Part shown: positions 63,989 through 64,000 of the stretch, in pieces
Layout of the letters: each line of letters begins with the position of its first letter
Numbering within the stretch: position 1 is the stretch's first letter
Assembly: GCA_029213195.1 (NCBI GenBank)
Contig: JARGNI010000011.1
Location: 62,001-126,000 of the forward strand
From: Verrucomicrobiales bacterium
Lineage (GTDB): Bacteria; Verrucomicrobiota; Verrucomicrobiia; Verrucomicrobiales; DEV007
Direction: 5' to 3'
Length of the DNA: 64,000 nt
Program-made: the position numbers and the translations under genes
Notes under the pieces: generated by a model
What the model was told of the DNA's origin: nothing
Seen by the model: the letters and a program-made list of their open reading frames with translations, nothing else
Database searches by the model: none

Positions 63989-64000
63989 GATTACGGGTCA

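Noticed and set aside
1-64000. tRNA, rRNA, CRISPR and riboswitch signals
   Set aside because: No T-loop/acceptor pairs, regularly spaced repeats or known riboswitch cores were recognised on visual reading; short RNAs could still be missed.

Overview
The window looks like a chromosomal segment of a PVC-superphylum bacterium, most probably a free-living (marine or sediment) member of Verrucomicrobiota. This is inferred from the gene families: secreted PSCyt1/DUF1549/DUF1553, DUF1501, DUF1552 and DUF1592-type proteins, a ThuA/dehydrogenase/HEAT/cytochrome c mosaic protein, a Verrucomicrobium/Pirellula-type ECF sigma factor with a FecR partner, and nine type I sulfatase genes. No rRNA, tRNA, CRISPR array or intact insertion sequence was seen. 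Most genes lack an obvious Shine-Dalgarno sequence.

Layout. (1) 1-4.25 kb: a LamG/BNR protein cut by the window edge, 4-bp overlapped with a sulfatase, then a decayed fragment and a tagaturonate reductase-like gene. (2) 4.26-7 kb: an ECF sigma factor and a FecR-type membrane protein, minus strand. (3) 7.1-20.1 kb, plus strand: ThuA/haem protein, DUF1501, PPC-domain protein, sulfatase, DUF1549/DUF1553 protein and a cytochrome/LamG/WD40 protein, several with ATGA stop/start overlaps. The sigma gene, the ThuA gene and the DUF1501 gene share the same bipartite upstream motif with an identical 10-nt spacer, so this block looks like an ECF-controlled regulon. (4) 20.1-34.8 kb, minus strand: eight genes in one direction, made of sulfatases (one a two-domain fusion), two sialate-O-acetylesterase-type proteins, a Gfo/Idh/MocA oxidoreductase and a damaged SUMF1/FGE-like gene. 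It reads as a polysaccharide de-decoration locus with no glycosidase or lyase inside it. (5) 34.9-39.9 kb, plus: DUF1592-type cytochrome protein, DUF1552 protein and a conserved unknown. (6) 40-45.3 kb: divergent sulfatases, the right-hand one directly followed by a six-hairpin glycosidase-like gene. (7) 45.3-57.7 kb: metallophosphoesterase-CBM9 fusion, unknown secreted proteins, a DPP-IV-type peptidase, an Nramp-related transporter, a probably cytoplasmic sulfatase divergent from a PhoD-type phosphatase, and an FHA-guanylate/adenylate cyclase. (8) 57.8-64 kb, minus: phosphate uptake locus pstS-(terminator)-pstC-pstA-pstB, preceded by a NYN-domain protein.

Working together (inference): extracellular sulfatases and acetylesterases would strip sulfate and acyl groups from complex polysaccharides; the haem- and LamG-containing surface proteins, under the ECF/FecR pair, would bind or oxidise the material; tagaturonate reductase and Gfo/Idh/MocA enzymes would handle released sugars. 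The phosphate-related block on the right is a separate function. The most unusual signals are the shared ECF promoter motif, the sulfatase-sulfatase fusion, the LamG inserted in a WD40 propeller, the damaged FGE-like gene, the active/degenerate esterase fusion, and a PstC with a roughly 380-residue coiled-coil insertion.
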